A DNA stretch of 64,000 nt, taken from assembly GCA_963798445.1 (NCBI GenBank), contig CAWCTH010000001.1:1-64000 (forward strand). Reading direction: 5' to 3'. The position numbers were made by a program, and so were the translations under genes. Origin of the DNA: DASXAI01 sp963798445. Lineage in GTDB: Bacteria > Actinomycetota > Acidimicrobiia > Acidimicrobiales > Ilumatobacteraceae. The notes under the pieces are model-generated. The model worked only from the letters and a program-made list of their open reading frames with translations, had not been told where the DNA came from and made no database searches. Position 1 is the first letter of the stretch. The number at the start of each line of letters is the position of its first letter. Below are positions 34,019-44,485 of this stretch, in pieces.

Positions 34019-35356
34019 GCCTCGCCCTGCGAGCCCGGGCACCGGGCGCCGTCAGCGCCAGGGTGACGGAGATCGGCGGCCGCCCCGTCGTCGAGGTCGA
34101 CATCGAAGACGACGTGCGCCGCGGCGCGCTGTCGTCGGCGGCGTCGGAGACGCTCGCCACCGCCGCCGTCACGGCCCGGGCCGAGCGGATGCCCCTGGTC
34201 GGCTACATCGGCTCCTCGGGCGCCGACATCGTCGAGGGGATGGCCGCCCTCCACGGCTGGGGACGCGCCGCCCGTGCCATCGCCGACTGCTCCGGCGTCG
34301 TGCCCGTCGTCTTCACCGTGACCGGCCCGGCGGTGTCGGGCCCGGCCCTGCTGCTCGGCCTGGCCGACCACGTCGTGATGACGAACGACGCCTACGCCTT
34401 CGTGAGCGGGCCGACGATGGTGGCCGAGTTCACCGGGGTGGTGGTCGACGCCGACGAGCTCGGCGGCGCCGCCGCCCACGCCCGCTTCAGCGGCGCGGCG
34501 TCGCTGGTGGTGGCCGACCGCGACGCCGCCGCCGCCGCCGTGGCCGATCTCCTGTCGTACCTCCCCGACCACAACGACGAGCTGCCGCCGGAGCGGCCGA
34601 GCGCCGACCCGATCGACCGGCAGGCGCCCGAGCTGCACACGATCCTGCCCGAGGCCACCGACCGGCAGCTACGACGTGCGCGCCGTCATGCGTGCCATCG
34701 TCGACGACGGGGAGCTGCTCGAGCTCCGCGGCCGCTGGGCCCCCAACCTCGTCACCGCGCTGGCGACGGTCGGCGGCCGCCCGATCGGCATCGTCGCCAA
34801 CCAGCCCCTCGCCCTCGCCGGCACCCTCGACATCCCCGCCAGCCAGAAGGGCGCCCGGTTCGTCGCGTTCTGCGACGCCTTCAACCTGCCCATCGTCACC
34901 CTGGTGGACACCCCCGGCTTCTACCCGGGCAAGGACCTCGAGTGGCGGGGCATGATCCGCCACGGCGCCCAGCTGGTGTTCGCCTACGGCCGGGCCACCG
35001 TGCCACGGGTGGGCGTGGTCCTGCGCAAGAGCTACGGCGGCGCCTACATCGTCATGGACTCCAAGCGGATGGGCAACGACATCTGCCTGGCGTGGCCCGG
35101 CGCCGAGCTCGCCGTCATGGGTGCGGGCCAGGCATCAGCCATCCTGATGCGCCGGGCGTCGCCCGAGGAGACCGCCGCCTTCGAGGCCGACTACCGCGAC
35201 CGGCTCCTCAACCCGTACGTCGCCGCCGACCGCGGCTACGTCGACGCCGTCATCGATCCGGCCGCGACTCGGACCGAGGTCGCCTGGGCACTCAGGACAC
35301 TGGAGTCCAAGCGCGAGCAGCTCCAGCCCCGCAAGCACGACAACACGCCCCTCTGA
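34015..35356 (+). CDS. Acyl-CoA carboxylase carboxyltransferase subunit, short N-terminus
   Basis: GTG 34015 overlaps the LysR stop. Typical segments are GSSGADIVEGMAALHGWGRA, GPAVSGPALLLGLADHVVMT, AYAFVSGPTMVAEFTG, and in the C-domain VDTPGFYPGKDLEWRGMIRH, VLRKSYGGAYIVMDSKRMGN and WPGAELAVMGAGQASAILMR. These are carboxyltransferase oxyanion and biotin-site regions of AccD/PccB-type proteins. At about 446 residues it is 60-100 shorter than usual PccB proteins because the N-terminal lead is missing. One shift near 34670. No biotin carboxylase subunit is in the window, so the partner must be elsewhere. Confidence 0.8.
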
Positions 35357-35430
35357 TGCCTCGGCTCCGCCTCGGACTCGCTCCGCTCGACAATCGGTGC
35401 TCGCTCGGCACGGCGCCGCACTGCGGCGCC
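35354..35430 (+). repeat. Dispersed palindromic element after the carboxyltransferase
   Basis: It starts at the stop codon (TGATGCCTCGGC) and contains the core GACAATCGGTGCTCGCTCGG. It ends in a hairpin with arms GGCGCCGC (35412-35419) and GCGGCGCC (35423-35430) around ACT. The arm sequence differs from the copies at 16.3 and 30.3 kb but pairing is complete. A further 120 bases to the citrate synthase start hold no gene. Confidence 0.75.
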
Positions 35431-35552
35431 GTCCTCATGCGATGCCGACGTCCGCTTCGCTTCCGCCGACGCCGCTCCGGCCAGGCCCGAAGGTGCTGGC
35501 TCTCTCCCTGCGTGGCTATCCTCCAACTGCGCCGAACGGAAGGACATGACCG

Positions 35553-36823
35553 GTGGCGGACACCATCACCATCATCGACGATCGAACCGGCAAGAAGGTC
35601 ACGGTGCCCGTCACGAACGGCACGTTCCCGCGTCGGCGCTGCGGGAGCTCGACCCCGACCTGCGCCTGTACGACCCGGCCTTCCTGTCGACGGCGGCCTG
35701 CGCGAGCACCATCACCTTCCTCGACGGTGACGCCGGCATCCTGCGCTACCGCGGCTACCCCATCGAGCAGCTGGCGGAGAGCTCCACCTACCTCGAGGTG
35801 GCGTACCTGCTGCTGAACGGCGAGCTGCCCGAACAAGCAGCAGCTCGAGCAGTGGACCTACGACGTCACCCACCACACGTTCCTGCACGACAACGTGCGC
35901 AAGCGCTTCATGGAGGGCTTCCACTACGACGCCCACCCGATGGGCATGTTCGTCTCGGCGCTCGCCGCGCTGTCCACGTACTACCCGGAGGCGAAGGACA
36001 TCTTCGACCCGGAGAACCGGGACAAGCAGATCCTGCGGCTCATCGCCAAGACGCCCACGCTGGCCGCGTACTGCCACCGCTTCAGCGTGGGCAAGCCGAC
36101 GGTCTACCCCGACAACTCGCTCACCTACGCCGGCAACTTCCTCAACATGATGTGGAAGGTCGGCAGCGAGTTCGAGGTGCACCCCACGCTGTCGCGGGCC
36201 CTCGACGTGCTGTTCATCCTCCACGCCGACCACGAGCAGAACTGCGGCACCACGGCGATGCGCGTCGTCGGCTCCAGCCAGGCCGACCCGTACTCGGCGT
36301 GCGCGGCAGCCGCCGCCGCGCTCTACGGCCCGCTCCACGGCGGCGCCAACGAGCAGGTCGTGCGCATGCTCACCGAGATCGGCAGCTCGACAACGTGCCG
36401 GCGTTCATCGAGTCGGTGAAGGCGGGCAAGGGCCGGCTGATGGGCTTCGGCCACCGCGTCTACAAGAACTACGACCCGCGGGCCACGATCATCAAGAAGA
36501 CGGCCGACGAGGTGTTCGAGATCACCGGGCGCAACCCGCTGCTCGACATCGCCCTGAAGCTGGAAGAGGTGGCGCTGCAGGACGACTACTTCGTCTGCCG
36601 CAAGCTCTACCCCAACGTCGACTTCTACTCGGGCCTCATCTACCAGGCCATGGGCTTCCCGATCGACATGTTCACCGTGCTGTTCGCCATCCCCCGCACG
36701 TCGGGCTGGCTGACGCACTGGGTGGAGCTGCTCAACGACAAGGAGCAGAAGATCGCCCGGCCCCGCCAGCAGTACACGGGTGTCGGCGCCCGCGACTACA
36801 CGCCCATCGGCGAGCGCAGCTAG
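35553..36823 (+). CDS. gltA: Citrate synthase (three frameshifts)
   Basis: GTG 35553 gives VADTITIIDDRTGKKVTVPV. Active-site segments are present: VLFILHADHEQNCGTTAMR (His), ALYGPLHGGANEQVVRML (His), MGFGHRVYKNYDPRATIIKK (Asp/Arg loop), and C-terminal PRTSGWLTHWVELLNDKEQK. About 425 residues, the type II length. It condenses oxaloacetate and acetyl-CoA, feeding the aconitase and isocitrate dehydrogenase also encoded here. Three single-base changes break the frame: a lost G near 35627, an extra G at 35831 and a lost C near 36383. All else is conserved. Confidence 0.93.
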
Positions 36824-36832
36824 CACACCGGC

Positions 36833-38247
36833 GTGGGCTCGCCCGACGCCTGGACGGACGCCACGCGCAAGCGAGATGGTGCGCGCCGGCCAGGTGTCGG
36901 CGGCGGAGCTCGTCGACGCCGCCATCGAGCGCATCGAGCGTCTCGACCCGCAGCTGAACGCCGTCATCCATCCGCTGTTCGACAAGGCGCGCGCCGCGGC
37001 CGCGGCGCCGCTGCCCGACGGGCCGTTCCGCGGCGTCCCCCTGCTCGTGAAGGACGCCGTCGCCCACACCGCCGGCGACCCCTACCACTGCGGGATGCGG
37101 TTCCTGAAGGAGCGGGGCTGGACCGAGGCGACCGACAGCTACCTCATCGAGCGCTTCCGCGCCGCCGGGTTCGTCATCGTCGGCAAGACCAACACGCCGG
37201 AGCTGGCGTCGGACTTCACGACCGCCCCCGACGCCTACGGCCCCACGCACAACCCCTGGGCCCTCGACCGCTCGACCGGCGGATCGTCGGGCGGCTCGGC
37301 GGCGGCCGTGGCGGCGGGCATGGTGGCGTTGGCCCACGGCAACGACATGGGCGGCTCGATCCGGGTGCCGTCGTCGATGTGCGGGCTCGTGGGGCTGAAG
37401 CCGTCGCGTGCGCGCACGTCGCTCGGGCCGGCGTTCGGCGAGTTCTGGGGGATGCTCACCCACGAGCACGTCCTCACCCGGTCCGTGCGTGACACCGCCG
37501 CCGTGCTCGACTGCACCGCCGGCGCCCGCCCCGGCGATCCGTACACGGCACCGCCGCCGGCCCGGCCGTGGCGCGAGGAGGTGGGCGCCGATCCCGGCCG
37601 GCTCCGCATCGGGTTCCGCACCCGCATCCCGGAGTCCGACGACGACGTGCACCCCGACTGCGTCGCCGCCGTGAGGCGCCACCGCCTCGCTCCTGGAGGC
37701 GCTGGGCCACGACGTCGCCGAGTCCGGCCCGGAGGCGCTCGACGACGACCTCGACGGTGCCCAGTTCCGCTACTTCGCGGTCGTCATCGGCCGGGAGCTC
37801 GACCGGTGGTCGGCGAGGGTGGGCGAGCCCATCACCGAGGCCGACGTCGAGGCCCGCAACTGGGGCTTCTACGAGCTCGGCGGCGCCGTCACCGCCCGCC
37901 AGTACGTGGCCGACACGGAGGCGCTGCAGGCGTGGCACCGGCGCCTGGCGTCGTGGTGGGCCCCCGACGGCGGCTTCGACCTCCTCCTCACGCCCACGTT
38001 CGAGACGCCGCCGCCGCTGCTGACCCACCGGCCCACGATCGACGAGCCCCGCGGCCGCTTCACCATGCCCTTCGACTTCACCGGCCAGCCCGCCATCTCG
38101 CTGCCGCTGCACTGGAGCGACGACGGCCTGCCCATCGGCATCCAGCTGGTGGCGCCGTCGTGGCGGGAGGATCTGCTCCTGCGGGTGGCGGCCCAGCTGG
38201 AGGCGGCCCGGCCGTGGGCGAATAGGCGGCCGCCGCTCAGCGCCTGA
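36833..38247 (+). CDS. Amidase signature family protein
   Basis: GTG 36833, nine bases after citrate synthase. MVRAGQVSAAELVDAAIERI is the usual N-terminal helix. The catalytic Lys is in VPLLVKDAVAHTAGDPYHC, and the Ser-cisSer loop is STGGSSGGSAAAVAAGMVAL. DMGGSIRVPSSMCGLVGLKP and SLPLHWSDDGLPIGIQLVAP complete the signature. About 470 residues. These cytoplasmic enzymes hydrolyse amides; the substrate is not predictable. Shifts near 36870 and 37680. Confidence 0.88.
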
Positions 38248-38263
38248 CCGTTACCGTGCGGGC

Positions 38264-39046
38264 ATGAGCGTGCCGATCAGCGTCGTCGACGCCTTCACCG
38301 ACACCGCCTTCACCGGCAACCCCGCCGCCGTCTGCGAGCTCGCCGACGCCGCCCCGGAGGCCTGGATGCAGTCGGTCGCCGCCGAGATGAACCTGGCCGA
38401 GACCGCCTTCCTCGTGCCGCGCGCCGCCGGTGAGTGGGACCTGCGCTGGTTCACACCAACGGTCGAGGTCGACCTGTGCGGGCACGCCACGCTGGCCAGC
38501 ACCCACGTGCTCGGGGTGCCGGCCCGCTTCCACACCTGCAGCGGCGTCCTGTCGTGCACGCCGGCGGCCGACGGCTGGATCGAGATGGACTTCCCGGCGC
38601 TGCCGCCGACGGTGGCGGCGGCGGACGAGCAGCTCCTGCGGGCGCTCGGCACGGCCGACGTGTACACGGTGGCCACCAGCCGATTCGACCTCCTCGTCGA
38701 GCTGGCGTCGGCGGACGCCGTGCGGGCGCTGCAGCCCGACCTCGTCGCCCTGCGCTCCCTCGGTGCCCGGGGCATCATCGTGACGGCACCGGGCCACGGC
38801 GAGGGCATCGACATGGTGAGCCGGTTCTTCGCGCCGGGCGCGGGGATCGACGAGGATCCCGTCACCGGGTCGGCGCACTGCGTGCTGGCGCCGTTCTGGG
38901 CGGCCCGCACCGGGCGCACCACGCTCGTCGGACACCAGGCGTCGACGCGAGGCGGCCTCGTACGCATGCGCCTCGAAGGCGACCGCGTCATCCTCGGCGG
39001 CAAGGCCGTGACGGTCTGGGAGGGCAGGCTGAACGCCGAGCCCTGA
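38264..39046 (+). CDS. PhzF family isomerase
   Basis: Intact 260 residues from ATG 38264, 16 bases after the amidase. VVDAFTDTAFTGNPAAVCEL and MNLAETAFLVPRAAG carry the catalytic Glu region, and VDLCGHATLASTHVLG, GIDEDPVTGSAHCVLAPFWA and TRGGLVRMRLEGDRVILGGK are typical PhzF blocks. PhzF folds resemble diaminopimelate epimerase; family members isomerise small acids, but most outside phenazine clusters have unknown substrates. No phenazine gene is near. It converges with the NuoF-like gene. Confidence 0.9.
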   Translation: MSVPISVVDAFTDTAFTGNPAAVCELADAAPEAWMQSVAAEMNLAETAFLVPRAAGEWDLRWFTPTVEVDLCGHATLASTHVLGVPARFHTCSGVLSCTPAADGWIEMDFPALPPTVAAADEQLLRALGTADVYTVATSRFDLLVELASADAVRALQPDLVALRSLGARGIIVTAPGHGEGIDMVSRFFAPGAGIDEDPVTGSAHCVLAPFWAARTGRTTLVGHQASTRGGLVRMRLEGDRVILGGKAVTVWEGRLNAEP

Positions 39047-39054
39047 TCGGAGGC

Positions 39055-39121
39055 GGCGCCGCAGTGCGGCGCCGTGCCGAGCGAGCACCGATTGCGGAGC
39101 GGAGCGACGAGCCGCCGGCTC
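39055..39121 (-). repeat. Dispersed palindromic element, minus orientation, after the NuoF-like gene
   Basis: On the minus strand it reads the core GCAATCGGTGCTCGCTCGGC and ends in arms GGCGCCGC and GCGGCGCC around ACT (plus coordinates 39055-39073). It lies between convergent genes. Its orientation follows the NuoF-like gene (stop 39139), not PhzF, so the gene-to-element direction is the same as at the other copies. Confidence 0.75.
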
Positions 39122-39138
39122 CAGAGCTTCAAGCCGGC

Positions 39139-40616
39139 TCAGTAATCATCCGCGTCGGGGCCGCGGCGGTCGGCCATGACGTCGGCCGGGACCTTCCCCG
39201 ACCACTCGGCGTCGTAGCTCCAGTCCGGCTGCTTGCGCACGTGGCCGTCGTCCCAGCGGGCGCCACCGTCGTCGATGTCGCGCAGCTCGGTGACCGTCAT
39301 CGGCGGGACCGGCTCGGCGGTGTGGGACAGGTGGGCCCGGACCTCGCCGTCGAAGTTGAGCAGGATGCTGCCCAGCACGAGCTGGTGCTGCGTGGCCAGC
39401 GAGCAGCGCGCCCGGTCGGCCACGGTGTCGACACGGCGGCGGATCATCGACGACGTCGGCTTCGTTGGCGCGGTTGCCGGCGAGGGCGCTCGAGCTTGTC
39501 GGCCAGCTCGAGGCCGTCGAGCTTGCACGGCTCGCACTGCCCGCACGACTCGACGGCGAGGAAGCGCGACACCCCGGCGGCGACGGCGACCATGTCCGAC
39601 TCGTCGTCCAGCACGATGAAGCTGGCCGAACCGAGCCACGACCCCGCCGCCCGGAACGCCTCGTAGCTCAGCGGGGTGTCGAGCTGGTCGCCGGTGAGCA
39701 CGGTGTTGGACACGCCGGTGAGCACGGCCTTGATCTCGCGCTCGGGCCCCGGGCCGCCGCCGACGAGCTCGATGACCTCGCGCAGCGGCGTGCCGAGCAG
39801 CACCTCGCCGACGCCGGCGTGGGCGACGCCGCCGGTCACCGTGGCCACGATGGTGCCGGGCGACTCGTCGGTGCCCTCGGTGCGGAACCAGTCCTTGCCG
39901 CGGGCGATGATCTTCGGCACGTTGGCGAGGGTCTCGACGTTGTCGACCAGCGTGGGGGCGGCGGGATCGCCGGGGCCCGCCCCGGCCATCTCGACGTGCG
40001 CCGACAGCCCGCTGTCGGTACCGAGGTCGGACGGCGACTCGACCACCTCGTCCACGCCGCGGCGGAACGGCGGCGCGATCCGCGGGAACGGCGGCCGGCC
40101 GTCGAGGGACTCGAGCAGCGCCGTCTCCTCGCCGTAGAGGTACTCCTCGGGGCCCTCGAACACCTGGACGGGCACATCCAGCCAGCCCGCCGCCTGCATC
40201 TCGGCGATGGCGGCCCGCAGGCGCGTCACCTCGGTGGCGAAGCGGGCCTTGGTGGCGACGATCACACTCGTGGCCCCGACCGCCCGGGCGGCGATGACGG
40301 CCCCCTCGATCACCTCGTAGGGGTTCATGCGCAAGAGGGTGCGGTCCTTGAACGTGCCCGGCTCGCCCTCGGCGGCGTTCACCACGACGGTGGTGGGGTC
40401 GACGTCCGAGCGGTTGGCGGCGACCGTCCGCCACTTCACGCCCGTCGGGAAGCCGGCGCCGCCCCGACCGCGCAGGCCGGCCGCCTCCACCTCGTCGATG
40501 AGGGCCGCCGGCTCGACCTCTCGGGCCACCTCCAGGCCCCGCCCGCCGCCGGCCTTGACGTACTCGTCGAGGGTGGCGAACACGGTCGGCGGCAGGACGC
40601 GGTGGACCAGACTCAT
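39139..40616 (-). CDS. NuoF-like NADH-binding flavoprotein subunit (frameshifted near C-terminus)
   Basis: ATG 40616. AGLRGRGGAGFPTGVKWRTV and VVVNAAEGEPGTFKDRTLLR are the FMN/NADH-binding blocks of NuoF-type subunits. TLVDNVETLANVPKIIARGK and an SLBB domain (TGGVAHAGVGEVLLGTPLRE) follow, then the 4Fe-4S cysteine loop ESCGQCEPCKLDGLELAD. About 490 residues. It is not in a nuo operon. Instead it overlaps (ATGA) a quinone-oxidoreductase-like gene, so it likely feeds electrons from NADH to another acceptor. A shift near 39480 joins to the tail ending DADDY. Confidence 0.85.
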
Positions 40617-41607
40617 ACCTGCACGTCTAGCAGGATCTTGCCGACGTTGGCATTGCTCTCCATGTGGGCGTGGGCCTCCGCGGCGGCGTCGAGCGGGAAG
40701 CGGCTGTCGATCACCGGACGCAGGACGCCGGCGTCGAACAGCGGCAGCATCTCGGCGGCGAACCGCTGCGTGAGGGCGATCTTCTCCTCGAGCGGCCTCG
40801 GCCGCAGCACGGTGCCGATCACCGCCGCCCGCTTGCCCATGAGCTTGCCGAGGTCCGCCGGCTGCGCCCGCCCATCATCCCGACCTGGAGGATGCGGCCC
40901 TTCAGGGCGAGCGCGTCGATGCTGCGGTCGACCTCGTCGCCGCCGACGACGTCGAGCACGACGTCGACCCCGCCCGGTACGTAGCGCGCGCAGCTCGCCG
41001 AGCCAGTCGTGGGGCGATCGCTCCAGTACGAGGTCGGCGCCGAGATCTCGGCACAGCGGACGCCTTGCCCGTCGAGCACGTGACGGCGACCCGGGCGCCG
41101 ATGGCCTTCGCGATCTGGATGCCGGCGGTGCCGACGCCCGAGGCGCCGGCGTGCACGAGGGCCCACCGTCCGGAGGTGAGGCCGCCCTGCACGACGAGGG
41201 CGTCCCACGCGGTGAGGAACACCTCCGGGATGGCGGCGCCGTCGCGCACGCCCACCGACGCCGGCACCGCCATCACCTGGCGCTCGTGGACGGCGATGCG
41301 CTCGGCGTACGCCCCACCCGCCGACGATGCCCATGACGGCGTCGCCGGGCTCCCACAGCACGGCCCGGCCGCCCCGCGCCGCCACCCGGCCGGAGAACTC
41401 GAGGCCGGGGATCTCCTGGGCCATCGGCGGGCCGGGGTAGTGGCCCATCCGCTGCAGGAGATCGGCCCGGTTCAGGGCACTGGCGACGATGTCGACCAGC
41501 ACCTCCTCGGGGCCGGGCTCGGGATCGGGCACGGTCTCGATGGTGAGGACCTCGGGACCGCCATGGGATCGCAGGACGACAGCGCGCACGGCGGGCACCG
41601 TAGTCAC
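40613..41607 (-). CDS. Zinc-type quinone oxidoreductase, NADPH-dependent (frameshifted)
   Basis: GTG 41607: AVVLRSHGGPEVLTIETVPD, LNRADLLQRMGHYPGPP and GLEFSGRVAARGG are the MDR quinone-reductase pattern without catalytic zinc cysteines. The nucleotide loop is ALVHAGASGVGTAGIQIAKA, and VVLDVVGGDEVDRSIDALA and NANVGKILLDVQV end the protein. About 325 residues. Members reduce quinones or enones with NADPH. The stop overlaps the NuoF-like start by ATGA, suggesting joint expression. Shifts near 41320, 41060, 40990 and 40870. Confidence 0.85.
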
Positions 41608-41636
41608 GGCTCGCGACGGTCAGCGCCCTCAGGCCC

Positions 41637-42848
41637 TCACTTCATCGCGGCCTGGAGGCCCTCGTCGATGGAGTCGAGGAACTCCTCGGTGGACTGGAAC
41701 GGCTGGTCCTTGCCGATCAGCAGGGCCAGGTCCTTGGTCATGCGGCCGGACTCGACGGTCTCGACGCAGACCCGCTCGAGCGTCTCGGCGAACTCGACGA
41801 CCTCCGGCGTGCCGTCCTTCCGGCCGCGGAACTCGAGGCCCCGGGTCCAGGCGAAGATCGACGCGATCGGGTTGGTCGAGGTCTTCTCGCCCCGCTGGTG
41901 CTGGCGGTAGTGGCGGGTGACGGTGCCGTGGGCGGCCTCGGCCTCGCACGTCTCGCCGTCGGGGGTGAGGAGCACCGACGTCATGAGGCCGAGGCTGCCG
42001 AAGCCCTGGGCGACGGTGTCGGACTGCACGTCGCCGTCGTAGTTCTTGCACGCCCACACGTAGCCGCCGTCGCCCTTGATGACCTGCGCCACCATGTCGT
42101 CGATCAGCCGGTGCTCGTACCAGATGCCCGCCTCGTCGAACGCCGTCTTGTACTCGGCGTCGTACACCTCCTGGAAGATGTCCTTGAACTGGCCGTCGTA
42201 GGCCTTGAGGATCGTGTTCTTCGTCGACAGGTAGACGGGGTACCCGCGGTCGAGCCCGTAGCGCAACGAGGCGTGGGCGAAGTCGCGGATCGAGTCGTCG
42301 TAGTTGTACATGCCCATGGCGACGCCGCCGCCGTCGAAGCGGGCGACCTCGTGCACCTCGGGCTCGCCGCCGTCGGGCGTGTAGGTGAGGGTGACCGTGC
42401 CCGGGCCCGGGATCTTGAAGTCGGTGGCCTTGTACTGGTCGCCGTGGGCGTGACGGCCGATGACGATCGGCTTGGTCCAGCCGGGCACGTAGCGCGGGAT
42501 GTTCGAGCAGATGATCGGCTCGCGGAACACGACGCCGCCGAGGATGTTGCGGATCGTGCCGTTCGGCGACTTCCACATCTTCTTGAGGCCGAACTCCTCG
42601 ACGCGGGCCTCGTCGGGCGTGATGGTGGCGCACTTCACGCCCACGCCGTACTGCTTGATGGCGTTGGCGGCGTCGATCGTCACCTGGTCGTCGGTGGCGT
42701 CGCGGTGCTCGATGCCGAGGTCGAAGTACTTCAGGTCGACGTCGAGGTACGGCAGGATCAGCTTGTCCTTGATGAACTCCCAGATGATGCGGGTCATCTC
42801 GTCGCCGTCGAGCTCGACGACCGGGTTCTCGACCTTGATCTTGGCCAT
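41637..42848 (-). CDS. icd: NADP-dependent isocitrate dehydrogenase
   Basis: Intact 403 residues from ATG 42848. MAKIKVENPVVELDGDEMTR, KSPNGTIRNILGGVVFREPI (substrate loop), PIVIGRHAHGDQYKATDF, DDMVAQVIKGDGGYVWACKN (Mg2+ Asp), and EAAHGTVTRHYRQHQRGEKT (NADP loop) define the eukaryote-like homodimeric IDH subfamily. It makes 2-oxoglutarate, the substrate of the GltBD complex encoded at 18.5-24.6 kb. It lies 29 bases upstream of the quinone oxidoreductase gene on the same strand. Confidence 0.95.
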   Translation of the reverse strand: MAKIKVENPVVELDGDEMTRIIWEFIKDKLILPYLDVDLKYFDLGIEHRDATDDQVTIDAANAIKQYGVGVKCATITPDEARVEEFGLKKMWKSPNGTIRNILGGVVFREPIICSNIPRYVPGWTKPIVIGRHAHGDQYKATDFKIPGPGTVTLTYTPDGGEPEVHEVARFDGGGVAMGMYNYDDSIRDFAHASLRYGLDRGYPVYLSTKNTILKAYDGQFKDIFQEVYDAEYKTAFDEAGIWYEHRLIDDMVAQVIKGDGGYVWACKNYDGDVQSDTVAQGFGSLGLMTSVLLTPDGETCEAEAAHGTVTRHYRQHQRGEKTSTNPIASIFAWTRGLEFRGRKDGTPEVVEFAETLERVCVETVESGRMTKDLALLIGKDQPFQSTEEFLDSIDEGLQAAMK

Positions 42849-42952
42849 GCGTGGCCGACGCCTCACTTGTATTCGACTTGTCCAGCAGCGTAGCGGACGG
42901 CGGCGGGAGCGCGCGCCAGACGGGCCGCCCGACCCGTCGCTGTCGCCTCGTG

Positions 42953-43274
42953 CTACTCGGAGCCGGCCGAGCCGTCGACCGGCGGGGGCGTGACGTCGTC
43001 GTCCTTGGCCTCACCCTTGTGCGTGACTTCCTTCGTCTTCTCGACCACGGTGCCGGCGACTTCCTTGGTCTTCTCGGCGGCCGTGCCGGCGACTTCCTTC
43101 GTCTTCTCGGCCGCGGTGCCGGCGACTTCCTTGGTCTTCTCGGCCGCCGTGCCGGCGAGCTCCTTCGTCTTGCCGTAGGCGTCGCCGGCGACGTCCTTGG
43201 TCTTGTCGGCGGCCGACGCTCGCGCCCTTGCTGACCTTGGCCCACCACTCCTTGAGCGTGTCCGTCATACTCAT
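42953..43274 (-). CDS. Small LEA-like protein with 11-residue repeats (one frameshift)
   Basis: ATG 43274 (MSMTDTLKEWWAKVSKGAS) is preceded by AAAGGAG at a 5-base spacing. After one indel near 43215 it reads KTKDVAGDAYGKTKELAGT. AAEKTKEVAGT units then repeat about four times, and it ends in a short acidic tail with a stop at 42953. The 11-residue amphipathic period (Lys-rich, Ala/Gly-spaced) resembles group 3 LEA or CsbD-like stress proteins that stay unfolded until drying or membrane contact. Function is inferred from the repeat only. About 106 residues, no signal peptide. It is divergent from the acyl-CoA dehydrogenase. Confidence 0.65.
43017..43200 (-). repeat. 33-bp tandem repeat inside the LEA-like gene
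   Basis: Units of 33 bases (plus-strand GTGCCGGCGACTTCCTTSGT...) start at 43050, 43083, 43116 and 43149, with degenerate units on both sides. The period equals 11 codons, so repeat number can change without a frameshift. The differences between units are mostly third-codon. Confidence 0.8.
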
Positions 43275-43367
43275 GGCGGCTCCTTTCGGGGGGAATCGGT
43301 GAAGAGGTCAGTCTCGCACTCTTCGTCGGGCTGGGTGAGCACGGCCCGCCGCCCTACGATCGCCGCC

Positions 43368-44485
43368 ATGGACTTCGACTGGCCCGACGAGCTCCGCGCC
43401 CTGCAGGCGGAGGCCGAGGACGTGGCCGGCCACGGCGGTGCGCGACCTACGGCGTCCACGACGACTCGTGGATCAACGGCTACTCGCGCGAGTTCTCGCG
43501 CGAGCTGGGCCGCCGCGGCTGGATCGGCATGACGTGGCCCGAGGCCGACGGCGGCCACGGCCGCACGCCCGCTCGAGCGGTTCGTCGTCACCGAGGCGCT
43601 CATCAAAGCGGGCGCCCCCATCGCCGGCTCGTGGTTCGCCGACCGCCAGATGGGCCCGACCATCGTGGCCTACGGCACCGAGGAGCAGAAGGCGGCGTTC
43701 CTGCCCGGGCATCCTGGCCGGCGAGAGCGGCTGGTGCATCGGCATGAGCGAGCCCGACGCCGGCTCCGACCTGGCCTCGCTCGGCACCCGCGCCGTGCGT
43801 CGACGGCGACGAGTACGTGATCAACGGCCAGAAGATCTGGACCAGCTTCGGCGAAGCTGGCCGACTACTGCTACCTGATCTGCCGCACGTCGACCGACGG
43901 CCCCAAGCACGCCGGCATCAGCGAGATCATCGTGCCGATGGCGACGCCGGGCATCACCGTCAGCCCGATCCAGGACATGACGACGAACCGCCACTTCTGC
44001 GAGGTGTTCTTCGACGACGTCCGGGTGCCGGCGGCCAACCTCGTGGGTCAGGAAGGCGGCTCGTTCAAGCAGACGATGCGCCAGCTCGAACACGAGCGCG
44101 GTGGCATCGACCGCCTGCTGTCGAACCACGCGCTGTACCTCGACGCCGAGGCGCAGGCCGACACGCAGCGACCCGCTCGTGCGCCAGGAGATCGCCCGCC
44201 TGGAGATCGGCGTACCGCCTCGGCCGGCTGCTGGTGCTGCGCGAGACGCTGAGGCAGGCACCGCCGTCGTTCTCGGCCGCCACCAAGACGTTCTGCACCG
44301 AGCACGAGCAGCGCGTCGCCGACTTCGTCGGCCGCGGGTCGTCGGCGCCGACGCCACGGTCTGGGGCCGGCTGGCGCGTGGCGTCTGCTACGCGCCCGGC
44401 CTACACGATCATGGGCGGCACCTCGAACGTGCTGCGCAACATCATCGGCGAGCGGGTCCTGGGCCTCCCGCGCGAACCGTCCTGA
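43368..44485 (+). CDS. Acyl-CoA dehydrogenase (frameshifted)
   Basis: ATG 43368: MDFDWPDELRALQAEAEDVA, then WCIGMSEPDAGSDLASLGTR (flavin and substrate loop), VINGQKIWTSFGEAADYCYL, CEVFFDDVRVPAANLVG and the C-terminal AYTIMGGTSNVLRNIIGERV. About 370 residues. These FAD enzymes form the 2,3-double bond of acyl-CoAs; the group with this N-terminus often acts on sterol side chains or branched acids in Actinobacteria. Shifts near 43437, 43570, 43710, 43800, 43857, 44165, 44215, 44340 and 44398. A palindromic repeat starts at its stop. Confidence 0.85.

Noticed and set aside
35553..36823. Programmed ribosomal frameshifting in citrate synthase
   Set aside because: No slippery heptamer or common site is seen. 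The shifts differ in direction and occur in unrelated genes throughout the window.
38264..39046. Phenazine biosynthesis from the PhzF-like gene
   Set aside because: No other phz gene is near. PhzF-fold isomerases are common outside phenazine clusters.
43017..43200. 33-bp repeats as a CRISPR or minisatellite outside genes
   Set aside because: The period is 11 codons and it lies inside a frame with a good ribosome site and a coherent helical repeat.
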